Of a stretch of 64,000 nt of DNA, positions 9,978-21,548 are shown in pieces. This DNA comes from Quercus robur (Eukaryota; Streptophyta; Magnoliopsida; Fagales; Fagaceae), in NCBI RefSeq assembly GCF_932294415.1, contig NC_065544.1, positions 28,721,210 through 28,785,209 on the forward strand, in the 5' to 3' direction. The notes under the pieces were generated by a model. The model saw only the letters and a program-made list of their open reading frames with translations. It searched no databases and was not told the origin of the DNA. Within the stretch, counting starts at the first letter, position 1; each line of letters opens with the position of its first letter. A program made the position numbers and the translations under genes.

Positions 9978-10260
9978 GGTTTTGATGATCAATTCTCTGT
10001 GAGTTACAGAGAGATAGAACAACAAGCAAAAAACAGAGACGAGAAAGAGACTCCAAATTCAATTCTGAAGTTGAATTGGCCTCCAAGAATCTTAATTTCT
10101 GTTTCTACACTCAGAAAAGGAAAGCAATTGTGGGCTACAAATTGGGTTTTCTCTGTGAGTTTCAGAGATAAAACCAGAAACAGAGAGAGAGAGAGAGGGT
10201 TTGTTCTTGGGTATGGAAATATGAGTGTTTTTTTTTTTTTTTTTTGTTGAGCAATGAGTG

Positions 10261-10268
10261 TATTTATA
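10261..10268 (-). promoter_or_regulatory. TATA box of B3 gene, unit A
   Basis: Minus strand TATAAATA, about 285 bp upstream of the ATG. Between them lie a poly-A tract and a (CT)n run, typical of plant 5' leaders. The box is conserved in B (21541-21548) and C (38522-38529). Confidence 0.5.
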
Positions 10269-10324
10269 TTAATTAAAAACATTGTAATATATCCTTCTCT
10301 GAGTGGGAGAATAAAAGCAGAGTC

Positions 10325-10365
10325 GGTCTCTCCGTCTCAGTCTCCGACTCGGAGTCGGAGAGACC
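10325..10365. repeat. inverted repeat upstream of B3 gene, unit A
   Basis: GGTCTCTCCG (10325) pairs with CGGAGAGACC (10365), with a near-perfect inner palindrome CTCCGACTC/GAGTCGGAG. The palindrome is kept in C, where a neighbouring 36 bp motif is also duplicated (38540-38610), and decayed in B. It could form a hairpin about 60 bp beyond the TATA box. Confidence 0.6.
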
Positions 10366-12096
10366 AAAACAGAGGAGGGGTTGTATTTGTATGATTCAAA
10401 AATAACGGCTAGTTGGGATTTCTTTGTTCCCTATTTTACCCCTATCTTTTTACATTTATTTCTCATACCTGCCCAGTGCCCTCCCTGGTCAGCAAAAAAA
10501 GGCCACGCAATTAACCCTACCAACACAAATCAAATGACAATTTTGCCCTCAAACCCCCGCCACCGCCAGCAACTTTCTACCACTACGGAATATTTATTTA
10601 TTTTATTTTATTTTGTAAGATGTAAGATCATTTTTTTTTTCCTTTCCTGTAAGTTACTATCTTTGATTAAATATTCATATTTTGGAATGTGTTTTCCTTG
10701 CAATTTTACTTACTCGGCAATGGCATGGGGAGACTGGAGAGTAAGGATTGGGGGTGACACACTGCATTGAGGTATATCTTTGTATTAGTGGTTTGATAAT
10801 CTTTTTATTATTAGCTTTAATTAATGTTCTCTAAAAATTTGCAAGTCCATGAGTAAATTTCCACACTTCATATTTTGAAAATGAAAGCTTTCGGAATCGT
10901 GTCTTCCATCTTGGACAACCTTAAATTTTTTCAGGTTTCTTTAATTTTCATCCGTTCACACTTCACACTGATGTGAAATTCTTAGTAGCTGTACTACAAA
11001 TATTGTTTTTTGTTTTTTTATTTTTTTCAAAAAGTTTTCATAAATGCTAGAAAAACAGGTCAGAACTACTTGAACATGCAAGAAAACCGGAGATTGATGA
11101 TATTGCTATAGTGGGACCAGCAGTTTCTGCAGAAAATTTTCTTCATGGAAAAATTGATTACAAGGATTAAGTTTGGTATCTTTTTTTTTACTTGATTGGA
11201 TTTAATGCTAGCTCTCCCACTAGGAACTACTTGGACACAGAAACCCATCTCATAGCAATTTTGAGATTGTACATGAATTTGCTGAAATCTGTCTTTGGCT
11301 ATCAAAAATCCTTTTTTGCACAGTACAATTTCCGGAGGTCTGAAATCTAGCCTGTCTTTGATACTGAGAACTTCTCAAGAACATAAATTTGGTTAATGAA
11401 TGGAGAGATGATAAAAAGTAGAGTGAAATTCATTGGTGCAATTAATTGGTTGGGTTTGGATGTTTTCATGGTGACGAATATATACACATGTGTGTGTATT
11501 AACTGTTAGTGACAATAATCGCACCTAATAAAAACACATCAATCCATAGTTTAAAAAAAAAAATCAATGGGCTTGTAAAAACTGTTAATTGCATAAAATT
11601 TTATTTATCAAGAAAAAATAATGATTGTCTTAGGGTTGATTCTTATTTGGCAAATGCTACTCATAAAAGCATAAAAAACTGAAGGTCATATTGGTCAGCT
11701 GCTTGCTCAGAACCCAGAAAGTCGTATGACATGCTTCATATTCAATGTTTCAGCTGAATATTGAGTATAGAATTATTACGGTGGCTTGACATTGCCAATG
11801 GTTATGTTACTTGTTTTGTGAATTCTCCCATACCAAACGCCACATAAATTCAATTTAAATTATATATACTTCCATTCATGTGTACCTTATCTTCTTCTGT
11901 CATCATAACTGCTACCACTGTCCATCTAAATCTAGGTTTCATTTTATTTTATGCTGAGGTGTGTTTATTTGATTTTGATCCACTCGGTTGTCTAAGTTAT
12001 GTAATATAATTTTGTTGTGAACTTGGTTCTTCAAAAACAGTTAGTTTTATATCTCAAATGTGACTTACCCGTCTATACTGTAACTTCTTTGTGTAG
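10366..12096. other. spacer, unit A
   Basis: No convincing gene. The 129-codon frame at 10381-10770 is not kept in B or C and reads as low-complexity hydrophobic sequence. The stretch 10940-11155 is absent from B but present in C. Confidence 0.5.
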
Positions 12097-12173
12097 TGAT
12101 GCCAGAGAAATTTATGCAAAAAAAACTTACCAACTTCATTGAAAAGCGACTCAAGTCAGAAAGGGCTGCTTCT
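12097..12173 (+). other. exon-like fragment, unidentified gene
   Basis: Flanked by TTTGTGTAG and GTAAGC, it reads M-P-E-K-F-M-Q-K-K-L-T-N-F-I-E-K-R-L-K-S-E-R without a stop. A second acceptor-like site at 12665 opens onto S-T-L-Q-Q-T-I-E-M-A-R-K-L. The codons look protein-like but I cannot name the family. The same sequence occurs in B (about 23149) and C (about 44900). Probably a relic of a lost host gene. Confidence 0.35.
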
Positions 12174-12889
12174 GTAAGCTTCAACCATATGCACAATTGT
12201 AATGTTTACAAATTTTGGTTTTCACTCTGAAGCAATACTTGTATGTTGATTCTTTGTTTATAGAACCATAGAGGATCTTACCCACTTTTCCTTCCCTTTG
12301 CTCAATAGACCTCCAAATAATCTACTTTCGTCTCTAACTCCTAACAGCTGATAAATTTAGGAATGTAAGTGTGATTTGGTTAACATTTTGGAATTAGTTT
12401 TCTTGCTTTAAGAAACAAATTGGTAATTACTGTTCCAAGATATTAACCACGCAGTAATATAACTGTTGAGGCCTTGGGGAAGCTTTATTTGTACACTTTT
12501 GGCTTCAATGTCTAAAATAGGTGACAATAGCTGGACCATATAGTCTTGGCCTTGAATGAGTAAATGTATTAAACTATTACTTAAAAAATGAAATATGTCT
12601 ATTAATTTTTGACTATTTATACTTAACTAAGTGCTAATTTCTTTTTGGCTTTGTTGTGGTTTAGATTTGGACAAGCACATTGCAACAAACTATTGAAATG
12701 GCCAGAAAGTTAGAAATAGTTTTGTAAGCGATGTTGTGGAGACTTATGGCTTGAAATGGCTAAAAGATTTAGGTCCTGCATCTTTTGGAATAAGCGTAAC
12801 AGAAGTATGATTTAACTTAGTAAGCACTCTCTACCACTATGGAATATTTATTTATTTTATTTTGTTGCACATAATTAATTCCCTCCTTG

Positions 12890-14575
12890 TTGATAATCTT
12901 AATCTTCCATTCTGACAAAAAAGGACAGGGAAGCCATTTAGACTTGGAGCCTTGAAGGTTTGCATGGACTTGATGTTATCGACCACCTAATCTGCAATAG
13001 AAAGTAGACAGCTCAACATTCTCAATCTCATCATTGCACTGCTGAAAGAAACCTTCAAATCCTCTAGCCAAGAAGGATTGGATGAGGTAAATAGCTCTCT
13101 AAAATTGGCTAAGAAGTATTCCTCAATCTCTTTGGATCATTTATCCACTAGTTATCCAAGTTTATCGTATCAATGTTGTTGGGCTTTCTTTGAATGATTG
13201 TGAATAAATGAAATTTTTTTGTATTTCTGTCACCTTCTTGAAGCCAAAGTTCTCTAGATTTTTGTGTTGATTCTCAATCATAACTGCATTCTCTGGAGTA
13301 GAACCATTAGCTTGGTAGACTTCTAGAAGCTGGAGCAATTCTTGTTTTTCAGATTGACACCACCCAAAGCACCTTTGTTCCACTTCCTATGAATTTACCC
13401 TTAACTTGTCCAACTTTCTCATAAATTGAAAATATATTGATCCATTGACACTCACATCCCACAAACTTCTAATTACATCATCACTCCTTTCATCTCTCAA
13501 CCAAGTAGCCTGGTCTTGATCTTCTCCCTAATTTTATATTAGGATTTAGTATAATTGGGTTGTGGTCATTTTGTGGTTGACAAGAGCCTCATCCCCCCTG
13601 GTAACACACTGCCTTATATAGCCTCTATCTTATGCTGGAAATTTCTCCCTTTTATTACACCAAGTATGCCTAATTCCAATAAAACCCAAATTTATTCTTA
13701 CATGAACTCTTTGAGACCTCTTCTTGAGGAAGAGCCAGCCTTGCATCCAAACTTTTTCTTCTCTTACAAGACAGTTGAAATCCCCACAGCAAACTCAAGG
13801 GCCTTAAATGCATTCACTGAGCTTGAAATGATCTTCCAGAATCTCTATTTCTTGAATCTTGGCAAAATAGGAAGCCCATAGCTGCGTACAAACAACCGAT
13901 CCCTACAACCTGATTAAGAGATTACACCACTTACTTGCTAGGCAGATGCATCCACTACTTTTAAAACAACTTCCTTTTTTCCATAAAAAGCGCACTGGTA
14001 CACAATGACAATCCACATAACCTAAGGTCATCGATTTTATTAATCTTATCCTTTTCCACCATAGTCTCAAATAAGAAAATAATGTATGGGTCATGGTCCC
14101 TCATGAAGACTCTAACCCTCACCATCTAGGCATTACCAATTCTTTAACAATTCCACACAAATACTTGCATTGCACATACTCTAAAACACTAAGAAAAAAC
14201 TAGGAGGAAAATAAAGGGTCACCAGCTGACTCTGATCAATCAAATCCCCACTAAGAATGAAATCTTGTAGCTATTATACCTTAGTTTAGATTGAAACAAA
14301 AGCATGACCTGGTAAGGTAGTTGGGCAGTGATCAAGCAATGCAGGTGGAGAATGACAATAGAAACATACTAATGACCAGTTCCAGGAGAACAAGCTTGAG
14401 TCGCATCTAGACACATGAGGCAGAGGAGGAATCCAAATAACTGGGTGGGGATCAAAGCATTTTGCAGAGTGGAGCTTGTGATCAGCTTGGGAAAAGCTCA
14501 GTGCACTATAGCAAGAGGAAGTTATCATGTGTCTAGGGGAACGACATGGGGAAAGCTGCACCCTTTCATTAGGTG
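12890..14575 (-). mobile_element. LINE (L1-like) fragment, unit A
   Basis: Reading the minus strand from 14575 down: a non-coding or ORF2-start region, then F-L-F-E-T-M-V-E-K-D-K (endonuclease F-L-x-E-T motif), G-F-I-G-I-R-H-T-W-C-N (usual G-F-x-G-x-x-F-T-W), R-K-W-N-K-G-A-L-G and E-L-L-Q-L-L-E, and finally F-K-A-P-S-L-N-G-F-P, the reverse transcriptase start (usual F-K-A-P-G-P-D-G-F-P). The YADD core and 3' end are missing, so the 3' part was lost. An A-rich tail-like stretch lies beyond the break at about 12840-12870. Frames are broken throughout. Confidence 0.75.
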
Positions 14576-15892
14576 CTTTGGTTTACAACTTTAAGTTTCC
14601 TTGAAGGCTTGAAGCACTTTTTTGTACATTCAACCGTTTGAAAGAAATCTATTCATTATAGTTTTCATTTTTTGTTTTTTTTGTTTTATATATTCATTTT
14701 ATTATTGTATGAAGAGTTGCAAATTTTAGTAGAATCTGTAGACAACTTCATATGCAGGTATTTGGTGCATGCCAATGGAATCTATGCCAGTTATTCCCTT
14801 CTTTCAACCATCATTGTAGCCATGCCTCGCCCCACTCCATGATTGTTTTCAAAACCTTAACTAATTGTACTTAGAATCATCATAAAAGCGAGAATTAAAT
14901 CTTTAATTCTGGCTGCTGGAGACAACCATTACTTGAAGTGCAGCTTGTGGGTCTTTAGGTGCATTTTGTCATAAGGCCATAAAATTTTATAGCCCCGAAA
15001 TTCATTGTAGTGGCTTGCCATGCAGTGCTTTGAATCATTTCCTTAAATGAACTTTTCAGCAGATATGTTCACCTGTGGCTAACCCCAGCAAGGACATTGA
15101 CAATTCTGCCTTCCAAGGCTGACCACAATTGTGTTCTTACAGTGTATGTATTTAACGTGACGTCTTGCTCATACCATATATATATATATATATATATATA
15201 TGCTTGATGGCCATTAGCGGTGCTGTTTGTAATCTTGCTAGTTTTGTGTATGCATTATGTTACTTGTTTTTGCTACTCATATGTAAGAAGTTTTCATTTT
15301 CAGGTTCCAGATTTTTATAGTTTTGATAATTATCATTGCTATAGAATTCACTCTTTCAAAGAGAAAGCAATGAGATATGGTCAAATATTGTACTTTAGGA
15401 CCTGCATTAGCATTACCAAACCGATGCAAGTTCATCAAGTCCTGAGTGATTTTTAGTACAGGTTAATCAGAAGCCACTATTACATTTTACCATCATTGGT
15501 TCCCTGAAAGCATTAGACAAGCCCGATCACATGAGTATTTCTGTCATGGTGATGCAAGTGTAATGTAATATAATGAACGGGTAAAGTTGGCCAACCAATA
15601 ACCATATTTGATTATTATATGTAATGGACAACTACCAGTGAACCTTAAGTCACTTACGAAAGTTTTAGCAAAATTGTAGTGTATCATTGCTGTTGGTCAT
15701 CAACAAATTATTGATCAACCAAAAAATTAAAAAAAAGTTTATTGTGAGAACATAAATAAATAAACATTAAGACTTTAACACTTCGTTCGGAAGTTTATAA
15801 AGGAATGAAAATATTGTGTTTGGAAGAAAGGACACAAATAGTTTACTTCTAAATTAAAAAATAACAAGGTAGATACAATTAGTGTGTGTTTG
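14576..15892. other. spacer, unit A
   Basis: A/T-rich with a (TA)n run at 15177-15201. No gene recognised. The frame at 15220-15456 has a splice-like CAG then V-P-D-F-Y-S-F-D, but the rest fits no family I know. Confidence 0.5.
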
Positions 15893-16070
15893 GCAAAAAT
15901 TAAAAAGTCAGTTTATTTTACTATCTAGCTTATTTTTGCCATTATTTATAGGTCTCACTGCACTTTTTGGTATTATTCATAAGTCTTACTGTACTATTTC
16001 AGCTAATTTTTACCTTTATTTATAGTACTTTCAGCAAAAAAAATTTAGTTTCAACAAAATAATCGGACCC
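15893..16070. mobile_element. degraded Tourist-like MITE, unit A
   Basis: Starts GTGTGTTTGGCAAAAATT and carries the ACTGTACTATTTCAGC.. and TTTCAACAAAATAA blocks seen at the end of the intact MITE at 58755-59066. The right terminal GTTTGG motif has decayed to CGGACCCG. Confidence 0.5.
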
Positions 16071-17129
16071 GAAAATATACCCTTTATCTTTTTTCTCTTT
16101 TCTTTTGTTTTTTGGAAGATGAACCCAACAGTTTTGTTAAATACAGCCATGAATATTTAACATATTTCCAGCTTTCCTCCACTTATAATCACTGGCTTTT
16201 ATTTGACATTCATCCAATAGATGATAAAGAAATACTTTGTTGTCAACTAATTAGACCTTGATTAAGGTTCACTCTACATGTCAAATTTCCACTCCATGAA
16301 AACTGGAAAGGTAGCTAGTAATTGAAGATTCTGAACCTGACAACACACTTTGCTTTCTTTAAGTCTTAATCAATAATTAAAACTAAAAAATCTACATCGC
16401 CGACCACAACTATGACCAGATAATTAAGTTCAAGCAGCCAAATAAAGTCAAAAAAAAAAGAAGGTGAGTGGTGGAATTCAATTTCAAGCTTATATGCCAT
16501 TGAATGCAAGACTGAAGGTTTAGCCAAAAAAAAAAAAAAAAATGCAAGACTGAAGGAGTGAGACAAGACTTTTTTTTTTGGAGAAAGTGAGACAGACTTG
16601 GGATTGATGTTTATGTCTATTACTCCTTATTTTTTTAGATCCAAATTTTAGAATATGGTTTCACATAATTAAATCATTGGAGTTCTACGGACTGTTTGGT
16701 GTGATAAGATTACTCCACAACTTTTTGATTTAAGTCTCCTACAATTCTTCGTTGAGCAGTAATATTGATTTTATAGTACTAATTGGAGGTAAATTTTTTT
16801 ACTAATCCCTCTTTCAAATTAATTTGTGCATTGGGTTTGGGTAGAAACTATAATTTAACAAAACTGGACTTAAACCCAATACATTTAAATTTTTGGATTA
16901 AGTCAAATATTAAAAAAAAAAAAATGGTAGAGGGGCGACCTGAGTTGGCGTCTTCCACCTAAGCATGACCATAGTGACACTCTACCTGCTGAACCCAGGC
17001 CTATATGTTCCTAATTTAACATTAAGTAATGTTCCTATATATTATTTTAACCTCAATAATATTCTTCCTAAGGTTTTATTTCCCCAATCTATATCTATAT
17101 GTTACTAAAAGCTAAAGCGTAGTATTTTA
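16071..17129. other. spacer, unit A
   Basis: AT-rich, no gene seen. At about 16920-17010 the minus strand has GCAGGTAGAGTGTCAC and CAACTCAGGTCGCCCC, faintly like SINE A and B boxes; not strong enough to call. Confidence 0.5.
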
Positions 17130-17817
17130 TGTTGCTTCGCTCACATTGAGCCATGTTAGCAGCCATATCATTCCCATCCTCTTTTCTAAATTTATCCTAC
17201 AATTTTAAAATAATTTTTATCAATTTTAAAATACTAATAAAACTAAAATTATTTCCAAACTATCTCCACCATAAAACCCACTTCTTTTAAATTTAATTCC
17301 ACCAGCCCATCACTTATTAATTAAATTCTAACTTAAAGCCTAAACCCAAGCCTTCTAAACTGAAAACCCTTTGAAAATCACAGTTTCAACCTCCTTAATT
17401 TCCTTCCCTTTTGTTTCTCACGTGTTCCTTCCCATTCCCCACCTTCTAACGGCAGTTTTCTCATGCAAATTTAATGTTGCTTCACTCACATTGAGCCATG
17501 TTAGCAGCCATATCATTCCCATCCTCTTTTCTAAATTTATCCTACAATTTTAAAATAATTTTTATCAATTTTAAAATACTAATAAAACTAAAATTATTTC
17601 CTAACTATCTCCACCATAAAACCCACTTCTTTTAAATTTAATTCCACCAGCCCATCACTTATTAATTAAATTCTAACTTAAAGCCTAAACCCAAGCCTTC
17701 TAAACTAAAAACCCTTTGAAAATCATGGTTTCAACCTCCTTAATTTCCTTCCCTTTTGTTTCTCACGTGTTCCTTCCCATTCCCCACCTTCTAACGGTAG
17801 TTTTCTCATGCAAACTG
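17130..17817. repeat. 344 bp tandem duplication, unit A
   Basis: Two 344 bp units (17130-17473, 17474-17817), each starting GTTGCTTC(G/A)CTCACATTG and ending in TTCTAACGG(C/T)AG..CATGCAAA. They are nearly identical. A short extra pair of the terminal 'CCCCACcTTCTAACgGCAG' motif follows to 17900. Just beyond, a TTTATAAATA box (about 17934) and a CAG|GTATCT donor-like site suggest an old promoter and first exon with no gene behind it. Confidence 0.85.
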
Positions 17818-18375
17818 TGTGACTTCCCCTTCCCCACTTTCTAACCGCAGACTTCTTACGCAAAATATGTTCCTTCCCCTTCCCCACCTTCTAACGGCAG
17901 CCTCTCTATCTTCCTTACTCCTTTCCTCATAGTTTATAAATACTAACAGAAGCTGGATACTTCAGTTCAGGTATCTCTAAATCTCAGTTTGTTTTCTGCT
18001 CTATTCTTTTTGCTTGATTGCTTGATGTTTTTATTCACTTCTTACATTTTGTTACTGCCTACTGCCTCTTGAGTGTTGTGATGCGACTTAGATTAGTTCG
18101 TGTAGTATGTGCAAAATAAGGCAATATTGTTGCAGCTAAAACAATTTTCTGTGTTCTAAAACAATTTTCTGTGTTTGTGTCAATGTAGATTTAATGGATT
18201 TGATTATATACTTATATTTTGGTCGGACTGATGGGTTAAATTTGATTTTGATTAAGGAATATGGGTAAGAATGCTTTAAGTTTGGGGTGTTCGAGTTAAA
18301 CTAGGGATTGGGTTTTATTTTTACTTTTCTCTTTTATTTCTTAAATCTAAACATGGGATGTGGAGTTTTTTTTTT

Positions 18376-18389
18376 GGGGGGGGGGGGGG
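18376..18389 (+). repeat. poly-G run (14 G), end of unit A
   Basis: T9 followed by G14, then TGGGTTGTGGG. It lies 70-85 bp left of the A/B junction and could form a G-quadruplex. In unit B the run has about 21 G. Confidence 0.85.
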
Positions 18390-18523
18390 TGGGTTGTGGG
18401 AATGTTTCTTTTTAATCTATACGTGGGAGTGTATTTCCGTGGCATTGGAGTGTTCTTTTTATAATATATGGATGCCTGCAACTTCTAAAGCTCCAACCAT
18501 ACTAAAGAGAGTGAGAAAAATGA

Positions 18524-18960
18524 ATGATTTTCGTAGGTCTGCTTGTCTTATTAGTTCTGGTCGGCTCACTAGAGATGTTCAATTTATGTGGTGCTGATCC
18601 TACTGAAGGTTTCACCCTTGTCACATTAGCAGAGTCAAATTTTGAGCAACAGAAACTATATGACATACAACTCGAGCAACGGTACAGTTTTGTTAATGGG
18701 GTTTACTGATTATGGGTCTATTCCGATGACAAGCCATATAATCCCAATAGTCATACCAAACCACGGACTAAAACTCAAATAAAGGTAATATGTATGTATG
18801 AATTCATGTGTTTATTAATGCTCACAAAATGCAAAAGGATTAAGCAGCTGTTTCCTTTTGTAGGGGCTTGGCTATTCAAGTGGAATCTGGCAATTCGAAG
18901 GCTATGGCTTTGTTAAAAATGGAACATCCGGTGCTATAATATCACAAATTCATGGTGCAA
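18524..18960 (+). pseudogene. citrate-binding-like pseudogene, unit B
   Basis: Same internal TGA after G-V-Y and same exon 2 truncation as in A. One difference from A changes Pro to Gln before L-E-Q-R, shared with C. Confidence 0.85.
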
Positions 18961-19274
18961 GAGAGATATTTTGTCAAACACATAATGTGCATGTTCCAAA
19001 ATGGGAATGAAAAAAATTATTTTGTAACATGAATCCACTCAAATATTACACCAAAGACAAACTAAGTACATTACAATTGACAAAATTTTCATAAATCAAA
19101 ATTTCTAGGAACTTCATTAATCCAAATTTCAAGGATCATTCTTTTACATTAATTGACGATTGATCCCTATCCAAAAATTAAAAAAATAATAATAAACAAT
19201 AGGTCATGAGTTATAACATATTGACATGATCTTGAATAAACTCTAAACACAATATCTAATTAAAAGAAAAATTG

Positions 19275-19750
19275 TCAAATAAAAAGGCCAAAATTAGTGT
19301 CATGCTGATTCCATATCTCTATTTTCTGCATCTCCGACTCTGCTACTGACAATACTGTGTACCCATTCTCTTCACTGGCTACTGCTACTTGCTCCCTCAT
19401 TGCCACTACCACTACATTTTTTCTCTCCTGTGTTGACCACAACAAGAGCCTATTTAGTTCCTCAACTCGTTCATTATATAATGATACCTTTGTCCGATAT
19501 CTATTAATCATAGTATGAAAAATTTAGCAGAGGGCCCTGAAGAATTCAACTCAAGTTGATAAACATTTTTAAAGAATAACAGAGAAAGTCATTCTCTCAG
19601 ATAGAATCAAGATTAGGATTCATCTCCGTCAGTTGGGCTTCCAGCAGTGCTACCATTTCAAGAGCCCTCTTTAGGTCACAAGCCTCACTAAGAGTTTCAT
19701 CAGTCAAGATCACCTGAAGCTTTTCAGGGTCCACTAAGTCTCTCTGAATT
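19275..19750 (-). pseudogene. SMC4-like/B3-tail chimera, unit B
   Basis: Same joint as in A: SMC4-like L-L-E-A-Q-L..M-N-P-N-L-D-S-I at about 19750-19600, Y-R-T-K-V-S-L-Y-N-E-R-V-E-E-L-N at about 19500-19452, then the B3 3' tail. Confidence 0.7.
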
Positions 19751-20152
19751 CTGCAACCAGTACACAATGTTAAGCATGCTTCAAGATCATAAAGATCCCC
19801 TGCTTCTTAAGAGTTCCACAAAAGGGACATACTGTTCCATATGCTTTGTAAGAGCATTTTGCAAGTCGTCAAGCCTTTTTTTTACACCAAAGACAAACTA
19901 AGTACATTACAATTGACAAAATTTTCATAAATCAAAATTTCTAGGAACTTCATTAATCAAAAATTTCAATGAACAGACTCTTTACATTAATTGACAATAG
20001 ATCCCTATCTAAAATTTAAAAAAAAAAAAAAAAAATACTAATAAACAATACGTCATGAGTCATAACATATTGACATGGTTTCTCTCTAATAAACTCTAAA
20101 CAAAATAACTAATTACAAGAAAATTGGTCAATTGAAAAGGCCAAAATTAGTG

Positions 20153-21253
20153 TCAATCCATATCTCTTCCTTGCCTGCTGCTACTTGCTCCTTCATCGTT
20201 CTCCCCTGTGTTGACCACAACAAAAGCCAGGCAGAGTTGATCTTCATTACCAAGTCTAAAAGACCAAATTTGGATCACTTGGTTAAGCTTTCTGCCAAGA
20301 TCATTTTTTTCCACCACCTCATTCCAAGATTTTATCAGCACATAACATGAGCTTTTCTTCCCTGACTCCTTGGGCATGTCCCATTGCCTCAAAACAATTT
20401 GTTTTACCTTACCAGAGGCCTCCATGAATGGGACTTCCATTGCTTGTTGTTGATCCAGATATTCTTTTTCTGCCTCCCTCAAGAAACTGCCATTGATTCG
20501 GCTTAAAGGCATGGACAACCGAGCGTTATGTCGGTTTAGGTCAGTCTTAGTGAGAGGCTTCTGTATGACCAAAACCAGTTGGGTTCCACCCATTTTGTCA
20601 ATGATATTCTGGAAAGTTTGAGGCAGTTTTGGTGATGGGTTTGAGAGTGGAAGGGTTGGGTTCAATTTGGGCTTCTTTGGTGGCTTTTCTTCAATTTGGT
20701 CTTCCTTGGTGGCTTTTCTTCGCTTCTGGGTAACAAGCTTCAAACCTTGACAGTTGAAGCCATCAACTACTCTGGGTGGCGTGGGTTTGGGAGATTCAGA
20801 GTGGTTGGGAACAGCAATGGATGAAGCAGCAGAGATTCCCAAATGGGGTTTCTTGGGTGGGATTATTTTGAGGCGTGTGATGATCTTGGGGGAAGCACAA
20901 GCAAAACCCTCTGGTGGTAGTGAAGCTTTCCATTCCGGATCTGCAATGCAAGTGGATTGAGAAAATCTCTTCCTTTTGACGTTCAAATTTGGCAATTGGT
21001 AATGGGTACGAGGCTTGGAAGAACCAAGATTAGATCTTTTTCTTTGGAAGGAGCCCCAGGTGGGTTTGAAACGACATTGAAGTTTCTTCTCTTCTGAAGT
21101 CAGTGGCAGAGTGGGTTTTTTAGGGTGGAATAGAATCAAGTCCTCCAAAACCCTAAGAGTGAGCAAGTCCAAGTCCAGTTGTTCATCTCTGGTGCACTCT
21201 CTTTTGAGTTCATTAAATGACTCACACTCACAAAGTGAACCGGGAGTCACCAT
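20153..21253 (-). CDS. B3-domain (DUF313-type) protein, unit B
   Basis: An open 366-codon single exon with the same ATG context as A. I count seven coding differences from A: six alter residues (Ser to Gly, Gly to Cys and Ser to Pro in the basic region; Arg to Lys, Asp to Glu and Val to Leu in the B3 domain) and one is silent. None hits the conserved L-S-M-P or Y-V-L-I-K-S-W-N motifs, so the protein should still fold. Confidence 0.8.
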   Translation of the reverse strand: MVTPGSLCECESFNELKRECTRDEQLDLDLLTLRVLEDLILFHPKKPTLPLTSEEKKLQCRFKPTWGSFQRKRSNLGSSKPRTHYQLPNLNVKRKRFSQSTCIADPEWKASLPPEGFACASPKIITRLKIIPPKKPHLGISAASSIAVPNHSESPKPTPPRVVDGFNCQGLKLVTQKRRKATKEDQIEEKPPKKPKLNPTLPLSNPSPKLPQTFQNIIDKMGGTQLVLVIQKPLTKTDLNRHNARLSMPLSRINGSFLREAEKEYLDQQQAMEVPFMEASGKVKQIVLRQWDMPKESGKKSSCYVLIKSWNEVVEKNDLGRKLNQVIQIWSFRLGNEDQLCLAFVVVNTGENDEGASSSRQGRDMD

Positions 21254-21540
21254 GGTTTTGATGATCAATTCTCTGTGAGTTACAGAGAGATAGAACAACA
21301 AGCAAAAAACAGAGACGAGAAAGAGACTCCAAATTCAATTCTGAAGTTGAATTAGCCTCCAAGAATCTTAATTTCTGTTTCTACACTCAGAAAAGGAAAG
21401 CAATTGTGGGCTACAAATTGGGTTTTCTCTGTGAGTTTCAGAGATAAAACCAGAAACAGAGAGAGAGAGAGGGTTTGTTCTTGGGTATGGAAATATGAGT
21501 GTATTTTTTTTTTTTTTTTTTTTTTGTTGAGCAATGAGTG

Positions 21541-21548
21541 TATTTATA
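21541..21548 (-). promoter_or_regulatory. TATA box of B3 gene, unit B
   Basis: Minus strand TATAAATA at the same distance from the ATG as in A, apart from poly-A length. Confidence 0.5.

Larger units (their letters stand above)
7192..18460. repeat. tandem unit A (11,269 bp)
   Basis: First of three tandem units. The left edge is set by ATAATATATGGATGCC, which recurs at 18461 and 35449. Contents in order: citrate-binding-like pseudogene, SMC4/B3 chimera (minus), B3 gene (minus), LINE fragment (minus), MITE, 344 bp tandem repeat, poly-G run. A carries neither large retroelement, so it gives the empty-site sequence for both insertions. My line-by-line reading of the last 5 kb against B finds only a few differences per kb. 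Confidence 0.95.

Noticed and set aside
10381-10770. 129-codon frame upstream of the B3 gene
   Set aside because: The matching frames in B and C are of other lengths and phases, so it is not conserved.
13555-13881. 108-codon plus-strand frame repeated in B
   Set aside because: Shadow of the minus-strand LINE endonuclease region.
15303-15456. V-P-D-F-Y-S-F-D resembling the DUF3444 motif after a CAG
   Set aside because: Similarity covers eight residues only; the following residues do not fit.
16920-17010. SINE-like A and B boxes on the minus strand
   Set aside because: The B box is poor, and no target duplication or tail was found.
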